Shown here one piece after another: positions 1 to 9,315 of a stretch of 64,000 nt of DNA. The stretch covers positions 213,813 through 277,812 of the forward strand of contig JAWKIW010000004.1 in assembly GCA_041394145.1 (NCBI GenBank). The letters are read 5' to 3'. Below the pieces are notes generated by a model. It did no database searches, was not told where the DNA came from, and was given only the letters and a program-made list of their open reading frames with translations. Position numbers and translations under genes: made by a program. Numbering within the stretch: the first letter of the stretch is position 1; every line of letters starts with the position of its first letter. The stretch comes from JAWKIW01 sp041394145. Lineage in GTDB: Bacteria; Actinomycetota; Acidimicrobiia; Acidimicrobiales; Acidimicrobilacustridaceae.

Positions 1-3000
1 GCGTCGCTGACCACGCCGTCGTCGCTCGGCGTCGGCCGGATCGCCCCGAACGGGACGTTCACCGTCGTGCCGACCGGCCTCGACGGGTTCGTCGAGGACA
101 TGGCGCCGGGACCGGACGGGGCGCTGTGGTTCACGAGGTCCGCCAACCGGCAGCTCGGGCGGGTCACCACGGCCGGGCAGACCACCACCGTGGCGGTGCC
201 GACGGTGCCCGACATGTGGGGCATCGTCAGCGGGCCCGACGGCAACCTGTGGGTGAGCGGGTCGGCGACCCTCGCCCGGGTCACCACCGCCGGGGCGGCC
301 ACCGTCTTCCCCCTGCCGCCACCGACCGATCCCTACGCCACCGTGGCGGTGGCGGCGGGGTCCGACGGCAACCTCTGGCTCGCCGGATCGACCGACGACT
401 GGGTGCGGCGGGTCACCACCACCGGGGCCGTGACCACCTTCGCCGACGCGCCCTTCGGCTACGTGGCCGACACCACCGCCGGGCCCGACGGCAACGTGTG
501 GTTCACCGAGCCGGCGGCGAACCGCATCGGTCGTCTCGCTCCCGATGGCTCGTCGCGCGCCTGGTACCCGGTGCCCGGCGGGGTCGAGCCCCAGCAGATC
601 ATCACCGGGCCGGACGGGAACCTGTGGTTCACCACCTGGTTCGGCAAGGGCGTGGGCCGCATGACGCCGAGCGGCGCCGTGGCGGTGTTCACCAACCCGG
701 CCCTGGGGGCGTGCGAGGACCTGACGGTGGGCCCCGACGGGCAGATCTGGTTCGCCTGCCTCAACAACGTCATCGGTCGGGTCACCCTGGCCGGCGCCAT
801 CACCGTCTTCCCCGCGCAGGGCCAGCAGCCCGACAGCATCGTCACCGGGCCCGACGGCAACCTCTGGTACACGTCGGGGTTCTCCCGCCTGGTGCACCGC
901 ATGACGACGGCCGGCGCCATCACCACCTTCGACCCCGGCGTCGCCACCGGCCGGGCCGAGGACATCGTGGTCGGCTCGGACGGCAACCTCTGGGTGCTGC
1001 TCGAGCGCACCGACGACCTCGGCGTGCTCGTCCGGGTCACCACCGCCGGGGCCACCACCACGTACGCGTTGCGGCCGTACGGCATCGACCCCACCTCGCT
1101 GGTCGCCGGGCCCGACGGGAACCTGTGGATGACCGACGCCTACCGGAGCCGGATCGCCCGGGTGGCGCCGACCGCCCCGGTGCCGGTGACCTACGCGCAC
1201 CCGGCGCTCGACCAGCCACTGGGCATCAGCGTCGGCCCCGACGGCGCCCTGTGGTTCGCCGACCGCCAGTGGGACGACGCCGGACTGCTGGGACGGGTGG
1301 CGCTCGGCGGCCCGGGGGCGCCGCGTGGCGTGCAGGGCGTGCCCGGCAACGGCTCGGTCCAGGTCGGGTGGCAGGCACCGCTCGACGACGGGGGCACGCC
1401 GATCACCGGCTACACGGTGACGGCCGCTCCCGGCGGCGCCACCTGCTCGACGACCGGCGCGCTCGGCTGCACGGTGGCCGGCCTGACCAACGGGCAGCCC
1501 TACACGTTCACCGTGCGCGCCACCAACGCCGACGGCACGGGCCCGGCATCGGCGCCGTCCCCCGCCGTCACGCCACGCACGGTGCCCGGTGCCCCCACCG
1601 CGGTCACCGCCCTGCCCGGCGCCGGTGCCGTCGCCGTGCAGTGGTCTCCACCGGCATCCGACGGCGGGTCCCCGATCACCGGCTACACGGTGACGGCGAG
1701 CCCCGGTGGGGCGACGTGCGCACCGGTCCCGCCCTTCACGTCCTGCGTGGTGACGGGGCTGACCAACGGGCAGGCCTACGCCTTCACGGTGCGGGCGGCC
1801 AACGCCGCCGGCACCGGCTCGCCGTCGTCGGCGTCGTCGTCGGTGACCCCGACGATCCCGACGACCGGTCCGCTGTTCCACCCCCTCGACCCGGCGCGCA
1901 TCCTCGACACCCGCCCCGGGGCCGGCCAGGCGGGGCTCGCCGGCGCGTTCGGTCCGGCCCAGGCCCGGCAGCTGCAGGTCACCGGCCGGGGCGGCGTGCC
2001 GGCGGGCGCCACGGCCGTGGTCCTGAACGTCACCGGCGTGCTGCCGACGGCGCCGACCTTCCTGTCGATCACGCCCACCCCGCCGGCGCCGGGCACCCCC
2101 ATCACCACCTCCAGCCTCAACCTGTCGCCGGGCACGGTGCGCCCCAACCTCGTGGTCGCCAAGCTCGACGGGTCCGGTCGGCTCGCGATCTACAACAACT
2201 CGGGCACCGTCGACGTGCTGGCCGACGTCGTCGGCTGGTTCGACGACGGCACCGTCGCCGGTGACCCGCTCACCTCGGTGTCACCCGCCCGCATCCTCGA
2301 CACCCGGCCGGGCCCGGACCAGCGGGGGCTCGCCGGTCGCTTCGGTCCCCAGCAGGCCCGGGTCCTGCAGGTCACCGGCGTCGGGGGCGTGCCGGCGGGC
2401 GCCACCGCCGTCGTCATGAACGTGACCTCCGTCGGTCCCTCCGCCGACAGCTTCCTCACGCTCACGCCGGACAGCCTGGCGCCGGGCCAGGTCCCGTCGA
2501 CGTCCAACGTGAACGTCGCCGCCGGGCAGGTCCGGCCCAACCTCGTCGTGGTGAAGCTCGACGGGTCGGGGCGGGTGACGATCTACAACAACTCGGGGAC
2601 CGTGGACGTGCTGGCCGACGTGGTCGGCTACTTCACCGCCGGCGGCGGGCCCGCCGTGGCCGGCGCGACCCGGACGGTGACCCCCGCCCGCATCCTCGAC
2701 ACCCGCCCCGGACCCGAGCAGGTGGGTGCGCCGGGACCCCTCGGCCCGACGGGGACGACGGTGCTGCAGGTGGCGGGGCGTGGTGGTGTGCCGGCCGGTG
2801 CCACCGCCGTCTGGATGAACGTGACCTCGGTGAGCCCGACGGCCGACAGCTTCCTGTCGGTGCTGCCCGGCTCGACGCTGGTCGGTCCGCCCTCGACGTC
2901 CAACCTGAACCTGGCCGCCGGGCAGGTGGTGCCGAACCTCGTGCTGGTCAAGCTCGACGCCGCCGGGCGGGTGACGATCTACAACAACTCGGGGTCCGTG

Positions 3001-3036
3001 CACGTGCTGGCCGACGTGGTCGGCTACGTGACCTGA
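1..3036 (+). CDS. Secreted Vgb-like beta-propeller protein with two fibronectin III domains and three C-terminal repeats (5' truncated)
   Basis: The reading frame is open from base 1, so the start codon and any signal peptide lie upstream of the window. Bases 1-1300 encode repeated blades of the form GPDGNLWFT followed by RVTTAGA, as in virginiamycin B lyase-like (Vgb/SMP-30/NHL) beta-propellers. Two fibronectin type III domains follow (about 1310-1575 and 1590-1850), each with the segment DGGxPITGYTVTA. Three copies of a domain of about 120 residues end the protein (about 1870-2250, 2270-2640, 2680-3036); each runs from ARILDTRPG to VDVLADVVGYF or a close variant. This architecture suits an exported, surface-exposed or secreted protein. 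Lyase activity is not supported: Vgb-type propellers mostly have unknown function. The last codons and stop are tandemly duplicated downstream. Confidence 0.85.
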   Translation, partial: ASLTTPSSLGVGRIAPNGTFTVVPTGLDGFVEDMAPGPDGALWFTRSANRQLGRVTTAGQTTTVAVPTVPDMWGIVSGPDGNLWVSGSATLARVTTAGAATVFPLPPPTDPYATVAVAAGSDGNLWLAGSTDDWVRRVTTTGAVTTFADAPFGYVADTTAGPDGNVWFTEPAANRIGRLAPDGSSRAWYPVPGGVEPQQIITGPDGNLWFTTWFGKGVGRMTPSGAVAVFTNPALGACEDLTVGPDGQIWFACLNNVIGRVTLAGAITVFPAQGQQPDSIVTGPDGNLWYTSGFSRLVHRMTTAGAITTFDPGVATGRAEDIVVGSDGNLWVLLERTDDLGVLVRVTTAGATTTYALRPYGIDPTSLVAGPDGNLWMTDAYRSRIARVAPTAPVPVTYAHPALDQPLGISVGPDGALWFADRQWDDAGLLGRVALGGPGAPRGVQGVPGNGSVQVGWQAPLDDGGTPITGYTVTAAPGGATCSTTGALGCTVAGLTNGQPYTFTVRATNADGTGPASAPSPAVTPRTVPGAPTAVTALPGAGAVAVQWSPPASDGGSPITGYTVTASPGGATCAPVPPFTSCVVTGLTNGQAYAFTVRAANAAGTGSPSSASSSVTPTIPTTGPLFHPLDPARILDTRPGAGQAGLAGAFGPAQARQLQVTGRGGVPAGATAVVLNVTGVLPTAPTFLSITPTPPAPGTPITTSSLNLSPGTVRPNLVVAKLDGSGRLAIYNNSGTVDVLADVVGWFDDGTVAGDPLTSVSPARILDTRPGPDQRGLAGRFGPQQARVLQVTGVGGVPAGATAVVMNVTSVGPSADSFLTLTPDSLAPGQVPSTSNVNVAAGQVRPNLVVVKLDGSGRVTIYNNSGTVDVLADVVGYFTAGGGPAVAGATRTVTPARILDTRPGPEQVGAPGPLGPTGTTVLQVAGRGGVPAGATAVWMNVTSVSPTADSFLSVLPGSTLVGPPSTSNLNLAAGQVVPNLVLVKLDAAGRVTIYNNSGSVHVLADVVGYVT

Positions 3037-3097
3037 CCGACGTGGTCGGTGACGTGACCTGACCGACGTGGTCGGTGACGTGACCTGACCGACGTGC
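3013..3097. repeat. 26-bp tandem repeat of a gene 3' end, three copies
   Basis: The last coding bases of the propeller gene plus its TGA stop (3013-3038) are repeated at 3039-3064 and 3065-3090, with a partial fourth copy reaching the stop codon of the convergent CoA ligase. The later copies differ from the first by two bases. The array fills the whole intergenic space, so any terminator for either gene would have to lie in it. Confidence 0.9.
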
Positions 3098-4669
3098 TCA
3101 CCCGGCGTCGGCGCTTCGGGCGACCCGCCGCGCCAGCGAGCGCCGGTCGACCTTCTCCATGGCCGTGAGCGGCAGGGCGTCGGTGACGACGATCGCCTCG
3201 GGCAGCTCGTGGCGGGCCAGGCGATCCCCGGCGACGGCGCGCAGGTCGTCGAGCGTCGGGGCGTGGGCGGGATCGGCCGGCACCACCACCGCCACGCCGA
3301 CCTCGCCCATGACGTCGTCGGGGCGGGGCACCACCGCCACCTCGGCGACCCCGGGGTGCTCGACGAGCACCGCCTCCACCGCCTGCGGGTACACGTTGTA
3401 GCCGCCGCGCACGTACATCTCCTTGGCCCGACCGGCGAGGTGGAGGCGCCCCCGGTCGTCGAGCCACCCGAGGTCGCCGGTGCGCACGGCGCCCGCCGGG
3501 GTGAACGCGGCGACGGTGGCCTCGGGGTCGCGCCAGTACCCCGACATCACCGCGGCGGAGCGCAGGCAGACCTCGCCGACCTCGCCGACCGGCACGGGCG
3601 TGGCCTCGGGGTCGCCCGGGACGACCAGGGTCAGCTCGACCCCGGGATGTGGGCGCCCGACCGTCTCCTCGGCGTCCTCGGGCGGGTCGTCGAAGGCGGT
3701 GCCCAGCCCGATCCCCGCCTCGGTGCACGAGTAGCGGGTCGCGACCGCCGCGCCGAAGCGCCGCCGGGCCTCGCGCACCAGGGCAGGGGTCGCCGGTCCG
3801 CCGCCCATCACGATGGCCCGCACCGACGACAGGTCCCGCCGGTCGAAGTCGGGGTGGCGCAGCATGAGGGCGATCTGGGTGGGGATGCCGGCCACCGACG
3901 CCATGCGGTGGCGCTCGGTGAGCTCGAGGGCCTCGGCGGCCCGCCAGCGCCGGACGAGCACGATGCTGCCGCCGCGGTGCAAGGTGCCGGCCAGCTTGGT
4001 GGTGGGGCCGAGGTGGGCGAGCGAGGTCGCCGACAGCGAGGCGCCGCCGGGTGCCTCGGCCCAGCGGTGTCCGGTGTCGATCCCGGTGATGGCGTCGAGC
4101 TGGCGCTGGCAGAAGACCGCCCCCTTCGGCGTGCCCGTGGTCCCCGACGTGAACACGATGGCGACGGGCCGGTCGGGGTCCGGGCGCAGGCTCGGGAGGT
4201 CGTCGGCGAGGTCGGGCCGGTCGAGGCCGGCCAGCAGGGCGCCGGCGCCGTCGGCCTCGGTGACCTCGACGAGCTCGGCGACGGGGACGGCGGCCGCGGT
4301 GGGGGCAAGGTCGGGCGTCGCCAGCACGAGGCGGGGCTCCGCCCGGGTCAGGACCGCGGCACGCTCCGGCGCGGTCAACCGGGTGTTCACGCCGGCGGTG
4401 ATCGCCCCGAGCCGGGCGGCGGCCACGTAGGCGACCACGTGCTCCGGCGCGGTCGGCAGCACCAGCGCCACGACGTCGCCCTCGGTGACCCCGAGGCGCC
4501 GCATCCCGGCGGCCACCGCGCGCGACCGGTCGGCCAGCTCGCGGTACGACAGCGACCACCCGTCGGCCGCGACGTAGGCGGTAGCATCGCCGAACCGGGC
4601 GGCGGCCTCGTCGACGACGTCGCCCAGCATCACCGGCCCCGCCCGGACGACACCTGCCAGCCGTGCCAC
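3098..4669 (-). CDS. Class I adenylate-forming acyl-CoA ligase (FadD-like)
   Basis: Expected to activate a carboxylic acid to its CoA thioester through an acyl-AMP. The P-loop-like motif TSGTTGTPKG sits near residues 174-183, the hinge region GRAKEMYVRGGYNVYP near 410, and the C-terminal AMEKVDRR supplies the lysine used for adenylation. Full length is 523 residues from a GTG at 4669. That start overlaps the divergent TetR gene by 7 bp, so the ATG at 4630 (510 residues) is equally plausible. The substrate cannot be read from sequence; the catabolic surroundings favour a fatty, branched or aromatic acid. The adjacent TetR is the obvious candidate regulator. Convergent with the propeller gene, with only repeat DNA between. 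Confidence 0.9.
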   Translation of the reverse strand: MARLAGVVRAGPVMLGDVVDEAAARFGDATAYVAADGWSLSYRELADRSRAVAAGMRRLGVTEGDVVALVLPTAPEHVVAYVAAARLGAITAGVNTRLTAPERAAVLTRAEPRLVLATPDLAPTAAAVPVAELVEVTEADGAGALLAGLDRPDLADDLPSLRPDPDRPVAIVFTSGTTGTPKGAVFCQRQLDAITGIDTGHRWAEAPGGASLSATSLAHLGPTTKLAGTLHRGGSIVLVRRWRAAEALELTERHRMASVAGIPTQIALMLRHPDFDRRDLSSVRAIVMGGGPATPALVREARRRFGAAVATRYSCTEAGIGLGTAFDDPPEDAEETVGRPHPGVELTLVVPGDPEATPVPVGEVGEVCLRSAAVMSGYWRDPEATVAAFTPAGAVRTGDLGWLDDRGRLHLAGRAKEMYVRGGYNVYPQAVEAVLVEHPGVAEVAVVPRPDDVMGEVGVAVVVPADPAHAPTLDDLRAVAGDRLARHELPEAIVVTDALPLTAMEKVDRRSLARRVARSADAG

Positions 4670-5409
4670 GACCCGAGGGAGCGCCCGTGGCCCCAGCCCA
4701 CGCCAAGGCCGGCGCGAGCGCAGCGCGGTCGTCGAAGGCGACGAAGGCGACGGGCGCGGCCGCAGGCGACGCCGAGGGTCGCGGCCGTCGGCGACAGGGG
4801 GAGCGCACCGAGGCCAAGCTGCTCGACGCCGGCATGCAGGTGCTCGGCGAGCGCGGCTTCCACGCCGCTCGGGTCGACGACATCGTGCGGGTCGCCGACG
4901 TCTCCCACGGCACCTTCTACCTGTACTTCGCCAACAAGGAAGACCTCTTCCGTGCGCTGGCCGTGCGCTGTGCCGACGCCATGACCGAGCTGGCCGCCGC
5001 CCTCCCGCCCATCGACCCCGGCCCGGCGGGTCTGGCCGAGCTGCGCTCGTGGCTCGCCCGCTTCGTGGCCCTCTACCGCACCTACGGCGTGGTGATCCGG
5101 GCCTGGATGGAGGACCAGGTCGCCAGCCGCGAGCTCGCCCGGCTCGGCAGCCGGACGTTCGCCGCCGTGGTGAAGGTGCTGGTCGCTCGTCTCGAGGAGG
5201 CCGGGTCGGTGGCTCCCGAGCGGGCCGAGCTGTCGGCGGCCGCGCTGCTGGCGATGATCGAGCGCCTCACCTACTTCGTGACCTCGCGCGACCTCGACGC
5301 CGACGACGAGGTCGTCGCCGGCACGCTGGCCGTGCTCGTCCACCGGGGCTTCTTCGCCGCACCGGCCCCGACCGGCACTAGTGGTCGCGGCCCCCGTCGC
5401 CGCCGCTGA
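4663..5409 (+). CDS. TetR/AcrR family transcriptional regulator
   Basis: The N-terminal helix-turn-helix is clear at about residues 60-93, with VDDIVRVADVSHGTFYLYF followed by NKEDLF, the hallmark of TetR proteins. The first 45 residues are a basic, alanine-rich extension, so translation may begin inside it; the listed start is a GTG at 4663 and another GTG lies at 4687. The C-terminal half is the variable ligand pocket. It is divergent from and overlaps the CoA ligase gene, the usual arrangement for a local repressor responding to an acyl-CoA or the free acid. It is the only regulator in the window. No copy of the 14-bp palindrome found at other loci is visible in its own promoter, so a link to that regulon is unproven. 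Confidence 0.9.
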   Translation: MPRPEGAPVAPAHAKAGASAARSSKATKATGAAAGDAEGRGRRRQGERTEAKLLDAGMQVLGERGFHAARVDDIVRVADVSHGTFYLYFANKEDLFRALAVRCADAMTELAAALPPIDPGPAGLAELRSWLARFVALYRTYGVVIRAWMEDQVASRELARLGSRTFAAVVKVLVARLEEAGSVAPERAELSAAALLAMIERLTYFVTSRDLDADDEVVAGTLAVLVHRGFFAAPAPTGTSGRGPRRRR

Positions 5410-5429
5410 CCGGAGCCGGTCGCGGCGGC
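5399..5429 (+). terminator. GC-rich hairpin over the TetR stop codon
   Basis: Arms GCCGCCGC and GCGGCGGC enclose GACCGG-AG-CCGGTC, giving about 14 paired bases with one bulged T and a 2-nt loop. It spans the TetR stop codon (5407-5409) and lies between convergent genes. There is no T-run, as is common for actinobacterial terminators. Confidence 0.5.
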
Positions 5430-5546
5430 GGCTCGTCGTGGTCGGCGGCGGGCCGACCGATCCCGACGTCGTCCGGGGTGACCGTGGCACGGGGACGCCG
5501 TGTCCGTCGACGCGGTGTCCGTCGATCCCGTCGCGAGCGGACCGGA

Positions 5547-6479
5547 TCAGCCGCCGCCCAGCTGGAGCCCGCCCGGGCGCGTGCCGAAGATGCCCGACGC
5601 CACCGCGTCGCCGATCTTGGCGGGATCCCACCGCTGGGGCTCCTTGCCGGCGGTGATGGTCTTGCCGAGCGTCCACGGCACGTAGTGGGTGATCCCGTCG
5701 CCGACGGCGCGGAACACCTGGCCCGAGACGTGCAGGGCCTCGTCGGACGCCAGCCACACCACCATCGGAGCCGAGTTGCCCGGGTTCAGGCGGTTGAACT
5801 CGTCGCCCTCGCCCACCTGGTCGGCCTCCACGACCGCGATCGACGGCATGGCGGCGTTGACCATGCGGGTGGCGCCCCCGGGCGCGACGGCGTTGGCCCG
5901 CACGCCGTAGCGCTGGCCCTCGAGGGCGGTGATGGTGGTGAGGGCCGCGATGCCCGCCTTGGCCGCGCCGTAGTTGGCCTGGCCCTTGTTGCCCACCAGG
6001 CCCGCCGACGAGACGGTGTTCACGATGGCGGCGTTGCGCTTGCGCCCGGCCTTGGACTCGTTCTGCCACCACACGCAGGCGTGGTGGGTCATGTTGAAGG
6101 TGCCCTTCAGGTGCACGGCGATGACGGAGTCCCACTCCTGCTCGGTCATCTTGGCGATCGAGGCGTCGCGCAGGATGCCGGCGTTGTTGACGACGATGTC
6201 GAGACCCCCGAAGGCGTCGATCGCCTGCTGGACCGTGGCCTCGGTCTGCTCCCAGCTGCTGACGTCGGCGTAGCTGGCGATCGCCTCGCCGCCCCGCTCG
6301 GTGATGATCTGCACCACCTCGTCGGCGGGCGTCTGGTCGGTGTCGCCACCGGTCATCGACGCCCCGACGTCGCACACGACGACCTTGGCGCCCTGGGCCG
6401 CCAGCTCGAGCGCCTCGCCGCGCCCGACGCCGCGGCCGGCTCCGGTCACGATCGCCACCTTGCCGTCCACCAGACCCAT
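5547..6479 (-). CDS. SDR family NAD(P)-dependent oxidoreductase
   Basis: Classical short-chain dehydrogenase, probably oxidising a 3-hydroxyacyl-CoA or hydroxysteroid. The cofactor motif TGAGRGVG is at residues 12-19, NNAG near 98-101, and the catalytic YGAAK near 170-174, preceded by NTVSSAG with the active-site serine. About 310 residues, longer than a minimal SDR (about 250), with insertions around 45-60 and a C-terminal tail (GTRPGGLQLGGG) as in bacterial homologues of the peroxisomal multifunctional enzyme reductase domain. I chose the ATG at 6479 because GGGGAGG lies 10 nt upstream; an ATG at 6488 sits too close to that site. Divergent from the MaoC-like dehydratase with an operator copy between, so the two probably act on the same pathway. 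Confidence 0.9.
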   Translation of the reverse strand: MGLVDGKVAIVTGAGRGVGRGEALELAAQGAKVVVCDVGASMTGGDTDQTPADEVVQIITERGGEAIASYADVSSWEQTEATVQQAIDAFGGLDIVVNNAGILRDASIAKMTEQEWDSVIAVHLKGTFNMTHHACVWWQNESKAGRKRNAAIVNTVSSAGLVGNKGQANYGAAKAGIAALTTITALEGQRYGVRANAVAPGGATRMVNAAMPSIAVVEADQVGEGDEFNRLNPGNSAPMVVWLASDEALHVSGQVFRAVGDGITHYVPWTLGKTITAGKEPQRWDPAKIGDAVASGIFGTRPGGLQLGGG

Positions 6480-6525
6480 CGTCTGCATGCCTCCCCGGGC
6501 TTGCCCTATGCTCCGCGCCGAAACC

Positions 6526-6539
6526 TGACGCTCGTGTCA
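6526..6539. promoter_or_regulatory. 14-bp near-palindromic operator (copy 1 of 8)
   Basis: TGACGCTCGTGTCA lies between the divergent SDR and MaoC-like genes. On the minus strand TAATGT, a possible -10, abuts it, and GGTTT follows the site, as it does at other copies. I infer it is a repressor operator controlling both directions. Confidence 0.7.
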
Positions 6540-6603
6540 CATTAGCAACGGACGCCGCCGGGTGAGCCGGCGCGGCCGGTGAGCCGTCGAAGGGAAGACC
6601 GTC

Positions 6604-7101
6604 ATGCCCGAGCCAGCAGAGGTGATCGGCCGGCCCACGGGGGCCGCCAAGGTCCGCGTCGAACGGGGGCCGCTGTCGAAGTTCGCCGAGGCGGTCCACG
6701 ACGACAACGCGGTCTACCAGCGCGCCGACGCGGCCGCCGCCGCCGGCTTCGACGGCATCCCGGCGCCGCCCACCTACGGCTTCTCCGCCATCCAGCACTG
6801 GGGCGCCTTCCCCGAGGAGCAGCCGCCCGATCCGACCGGCGGCGCCAACCCGATGGCCGAGATCATGGGCGGCCTCATGGCCGAGGGCGGCATCATCCTG
6901 CACGGCGAGCAGGAGTTCACCTACCACCGGCCCATCGTGGAGGGCGACGTGCTGACCTGCGAGGGACAGGTCGTCGATCTCTACCGCAAGGAGACGAGCA
7001 GTGGGAAGGTGATGACCTTCCTCGTCACCGAGGACGTCTACCGCGACGAGGCCGGCGAGCCCGTGCTGACGTCGCGCATGAACCTGATCCACCGCCGCTG
7101 A
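6604..7101 (+). CDS. FAS1-like/MaoC-family dehydratase N-domain protein
   Basis: 165-residue single hot-dog domain of the MaoC_dehydrat_N (FAS1-like dehydratase) type, which hydrates enoyl-CoA, often as one half of a heterodimer. Typical segments are PAPPTYGFSA near residue 55, HGEQEFTYHRPIVEGD near 100, and a C-terminal ending in RMNLIHRR. A second member of the same family lies at 61369-61812 beside another CoA ligase. ATG start at 6604. It is divergent from the SDR at 5547-6479 across an operator copy, consistent with consecutive hydration and 3-hydroxyacyl dehydrogenation. The 145 bp to the convergent membrane-protein gene show nothing I can name. Confidence 0.85.
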   Translation: MPEPAEVIGRPTGAAKVRVERGPLSKFAEAVHDDNAVYQRADAAAAAGFDGIPAPPTYGFSAIQHWGAFPEEQPPDPTGGANPMAEIMGGLMAEGGIILHGEQEFTYHRPIVEGDVLTCEGQVVDLYRKETSSGKVMTFLVTEDVYRDEAGEPVLTSRMNLIHRR

Positions 7102-7246
7102 CGAGCAGCCGAACGGGTCGGGCCGCCTCGGAGCCGCTTCGGACGGCACGCCCCTGCCTGCGCACGACTGCAGCGGGGTTCGCGGCCGGTGCGGCGCGGA
7201 CGGGGAGCGAGGACCGACCGTCGCAGCGGTGCGAACGCGGCCACGC

Positions 7247-9256
7247 TCAGGGCAGGCGCGGCACCGGTGGGGCCTGGTCGGTCGGGAAGGCGATGACCGC
7301 GCACCGGCAGCGATCGGTGGCCTCGCGCTCGGCGTTGAGGTCGCCGAGGCGGCCCACCGCCGCCGTGTCGACGCCGGGGATCCCGTCGAGCGTGAAGGCC
7401 ACCAGTGGGCTGTCGAGGGCGCGCTCGAGGTCCCCGCGGCCGGCGGCGCGCAGCTGCTCGGCGATCGTGCGCTGCAGCTCGACGATCTCGGCCTCCTTCA
7501 CCGGTCCGAGGGGCTCCTGGCGGGCGAGCACCTCGGCGCCGGGCCGGCCGGTGAGGTCGCTCACCAGGCGCCCGTCCTCCACCACGACCCACGCGGTGTC
7601 GACGGTGCCGGGATCCGCCGCCCGATCGTCGCCGAACTGGAACGCCAGCTCGGGGTCGATCCGCACCGGTGCACCGGCCCGGTCGTAGGCGTCGACGATC
7701 GCGCCGTGGAGCCCGCCGAGGGTGGTGCCGTCGAAGCGCACGATCGTCGGCTCGGTCATGGGCGCGGCCGCCTCGAGCTGGTCGAGCAGCTGCCGGGCCT
7801 GGCCCTCGAACTCGAACACGGTGTCGCCGTGGGTGGCCACCTGCACGAGCAGGGGCACGGTGGCGCCGACGGCCAGCACGCCCACCACGCCGCCGGCGGC
7901 CAGCTTCACCCGGTGGCGGAGCGGATCGTGCAGCCGACCCGAGAGCCAACCGCCGACCGCCCAGGCCGACGAGGCGAGGCAGAGCACGGCCAGCGGGATG
8001 CGCCAGTAGAAGAGGTAGGGCGTGAGCTCGTCGGTGATGCGCGAGAGGGCGAGGACCCCGACCGCCGACACCACGGCGACGAGCTCGACCCAGCGGTGGT
8101 CGGCTCGGCGGCCGCTGCGCCGTGAGGCCCACCAACCGACCACGAGCAGGGCGAGGGGCACGAGCACCCACCGGGCGGCGACCGGCGCGACCGTGCCGTC
8201 GAACTCGTTGACCGGGTCGGTCCCGCCGAGCCACGGCGGCAGGAGCGTGAACTGGGCGCCGAACAGGCCGGCGCCGGTGGCGAGGCCGGCGGTGTGGCGG
8301 CCGCTGCCGGTGTGGCCGGTGAAGAAGCGCCACAGCAGCGTGAGGTTGCCGGGATCGCCCGTGACCTGCTCGACGAGGACGGGAAGCCACAGGACCACAC
8401 CGATGACGGCGGAGGCGATCCACGACCTCCTCGCCACCGACCAGGGCCGGGCACGGCGGTCGACGAGGCCGGCGCCGACGACATAGAGGCCGCCGGCGGC
8501 GACGAGGGGGGCGTAGCCGACGTGGGTCTGCACGAGGAACGTCGAGACGAACACGATCCCGGGCAGGTGCCGCGTCTCGCCGACCGACAGGCGCCAGGCG
8601 AGCAGGACGAACAGGACGAACCACGGGAAGGCGATGTGGGGGTTCCAGGGCTCGAGCACCAGCCAGGAGCCGGTGGCGCCGTAGGACAGCGCGACCACGG
8701 CGAGCATGGTGAGCAGCAGCGGCAGCCGCCCGGCGCGCCACGAGGTGCGGGCGATCCAGCCGACCGCCCACAGCTGCAGGGCCATGCCGCCGACGAGGGT
8801 GCCCCACGCGGCGTGGCCGGCGAGCAGCGACGGCACGGCCAGCAGCCAGAACAGCACCGGCCCGGGATGGCTCCACGTGTACCGGGAGTAGGGGCCGAGC
8901 AGCGGGGTCTGGGATGTGCCGACGTCGCGCACCCGCAGGTCGAGCACGGCGAGGTCCTGCACCGGCAGCCAGTCGCGACCGATCCACGACACGATGCCGA
9001 CGATCAGCGGTGCGGCCACCACCAGCGTGGCGACCCATGCCACCACGACCTGCCACCGCTCGGCCGGTGGGCGTTCGGGCGTGTCGCCGGTCCTGCGACG
9101 TTCATGTGGTCGACCACCGGGTGGGTGGTCGGGTGCCTGCACGTCGGTGACCGAGTCGGTGACCGAGTCGGTGACCGAGCCGGTGACGAGGTCGGCCGAC
9201 GGCGCGTCGTCGGCGCTCGGGCCGGGGCCCGTGCCCGGATCAGCCATCACCCACAC
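7247..9256 (-). CDS. Multi-pass membrane protein, GT-C glycosyltransferase-like
   Basis: 669 residues. After an acidic N-terminal tail of about 65 residues come many hydrophobic spans (for example WVATLVVAAPLIVGIVSWIG, FWLLAVPSLLAG, WVLVPLALLVVGWWA), then a soluble C-terminal part of about 170 residues. The stretch DLRVRDVGTSQTPLLGPYSR followed by YTWSHPGPVLFW recurs in actinobacterial membrane proteins with polyprenyl-phosphate-sugar transferase (GT-C) topology: an acidic first extracellular loop, then helices. I infer a role in cell-envelope glycosylation, but substrate and activity are unknown. Start may be the GTG at 9256 or the ATG at 9247. It stands alone, between convergent MaoC-like and CoA transferase genes. 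Confidence 0.7.
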   Translation of the reverse strand: MWVMADPGTGPGPSADDAPSADLVTGSVTDSVTDSVTDVQAPDHPPGGRPHERRRTGDTPERPPAERWQVVVAWVATLVVAAPLIVGIVSWIGRDWLPVQDLAVLDLRVRDVGTSQTPLLGPYSRYTWSHPGPVLFWLLAVPSLLAGHAAWGTLVGGMALQLWAVGWIARTSWRAGRLPLLLTMLAVVALSYGATGSWLVLEPWNPHIAFPWFVLFVLLAWRLSVGETRHLPGIVFVSTFLVQTHVGYAPLVAAGGLYVVGAGLVDRRARPWSVARRSWIASAVIGVVLWLPVLVEQVTGDPGNLTLLWRFFTGHTGSGRHTAGLATGAGLFGAQFTLLPPWLGGTDPVNEFDGTVAPVAARWVLVPLALLVVGWWASRRSGRRADHRWVELVAVVSAVGVLALSRITDELTPYLFYWRIPLAVLCLASSAWAVGGWLSGRLHDPLRHRVKLAAGGVVGVLAVGATVPLLVQVATHGDTVFEFEGQARQLLDQLEAAAPMTEPTIVRFDGTTLGGLHGAIVDAYDRAGAPVRIDPELAFQFGDDRAADPGTVDTAWVVVEDGRLVSDLTGRPGAEVLARQEPLGPVKEAEIVELQRTIAEQLRAAGRGDLERALDSPLVAFTLDGIPGVDTAAVGRLGDLNAEREATDRCRCAVIAFPTDQAPPVPRLP
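9143..9190. repeat. 12-bp tandem repeat inside the membrane-protein gene
   Basis: GTCGGTGACCGA occurs three times in a row, with a degenerate fourth copy. Because the unit is a multiple of three, it encodes a four-residue repeat (SVTD) in the N-terminal tail without breaking the frame. Copy number probably varies between strains. Confidence 0.85.
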
Positions 9257-9315
9257 CCGTCACCGGGGGCACGGTAGTGGCGCACCTTCGCCGGAGCGAG
9301 GCACGACGGCGCCAC

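Noticed and set aside
3209..4984. Long plus-strand open frame opposite the CoA ligase
   Set aside because: Glycine/arginine/histidine-rich with no domain; it is the antisense of a well-conserved ligase. Such shadows occur opposite most genes at this G+C content.
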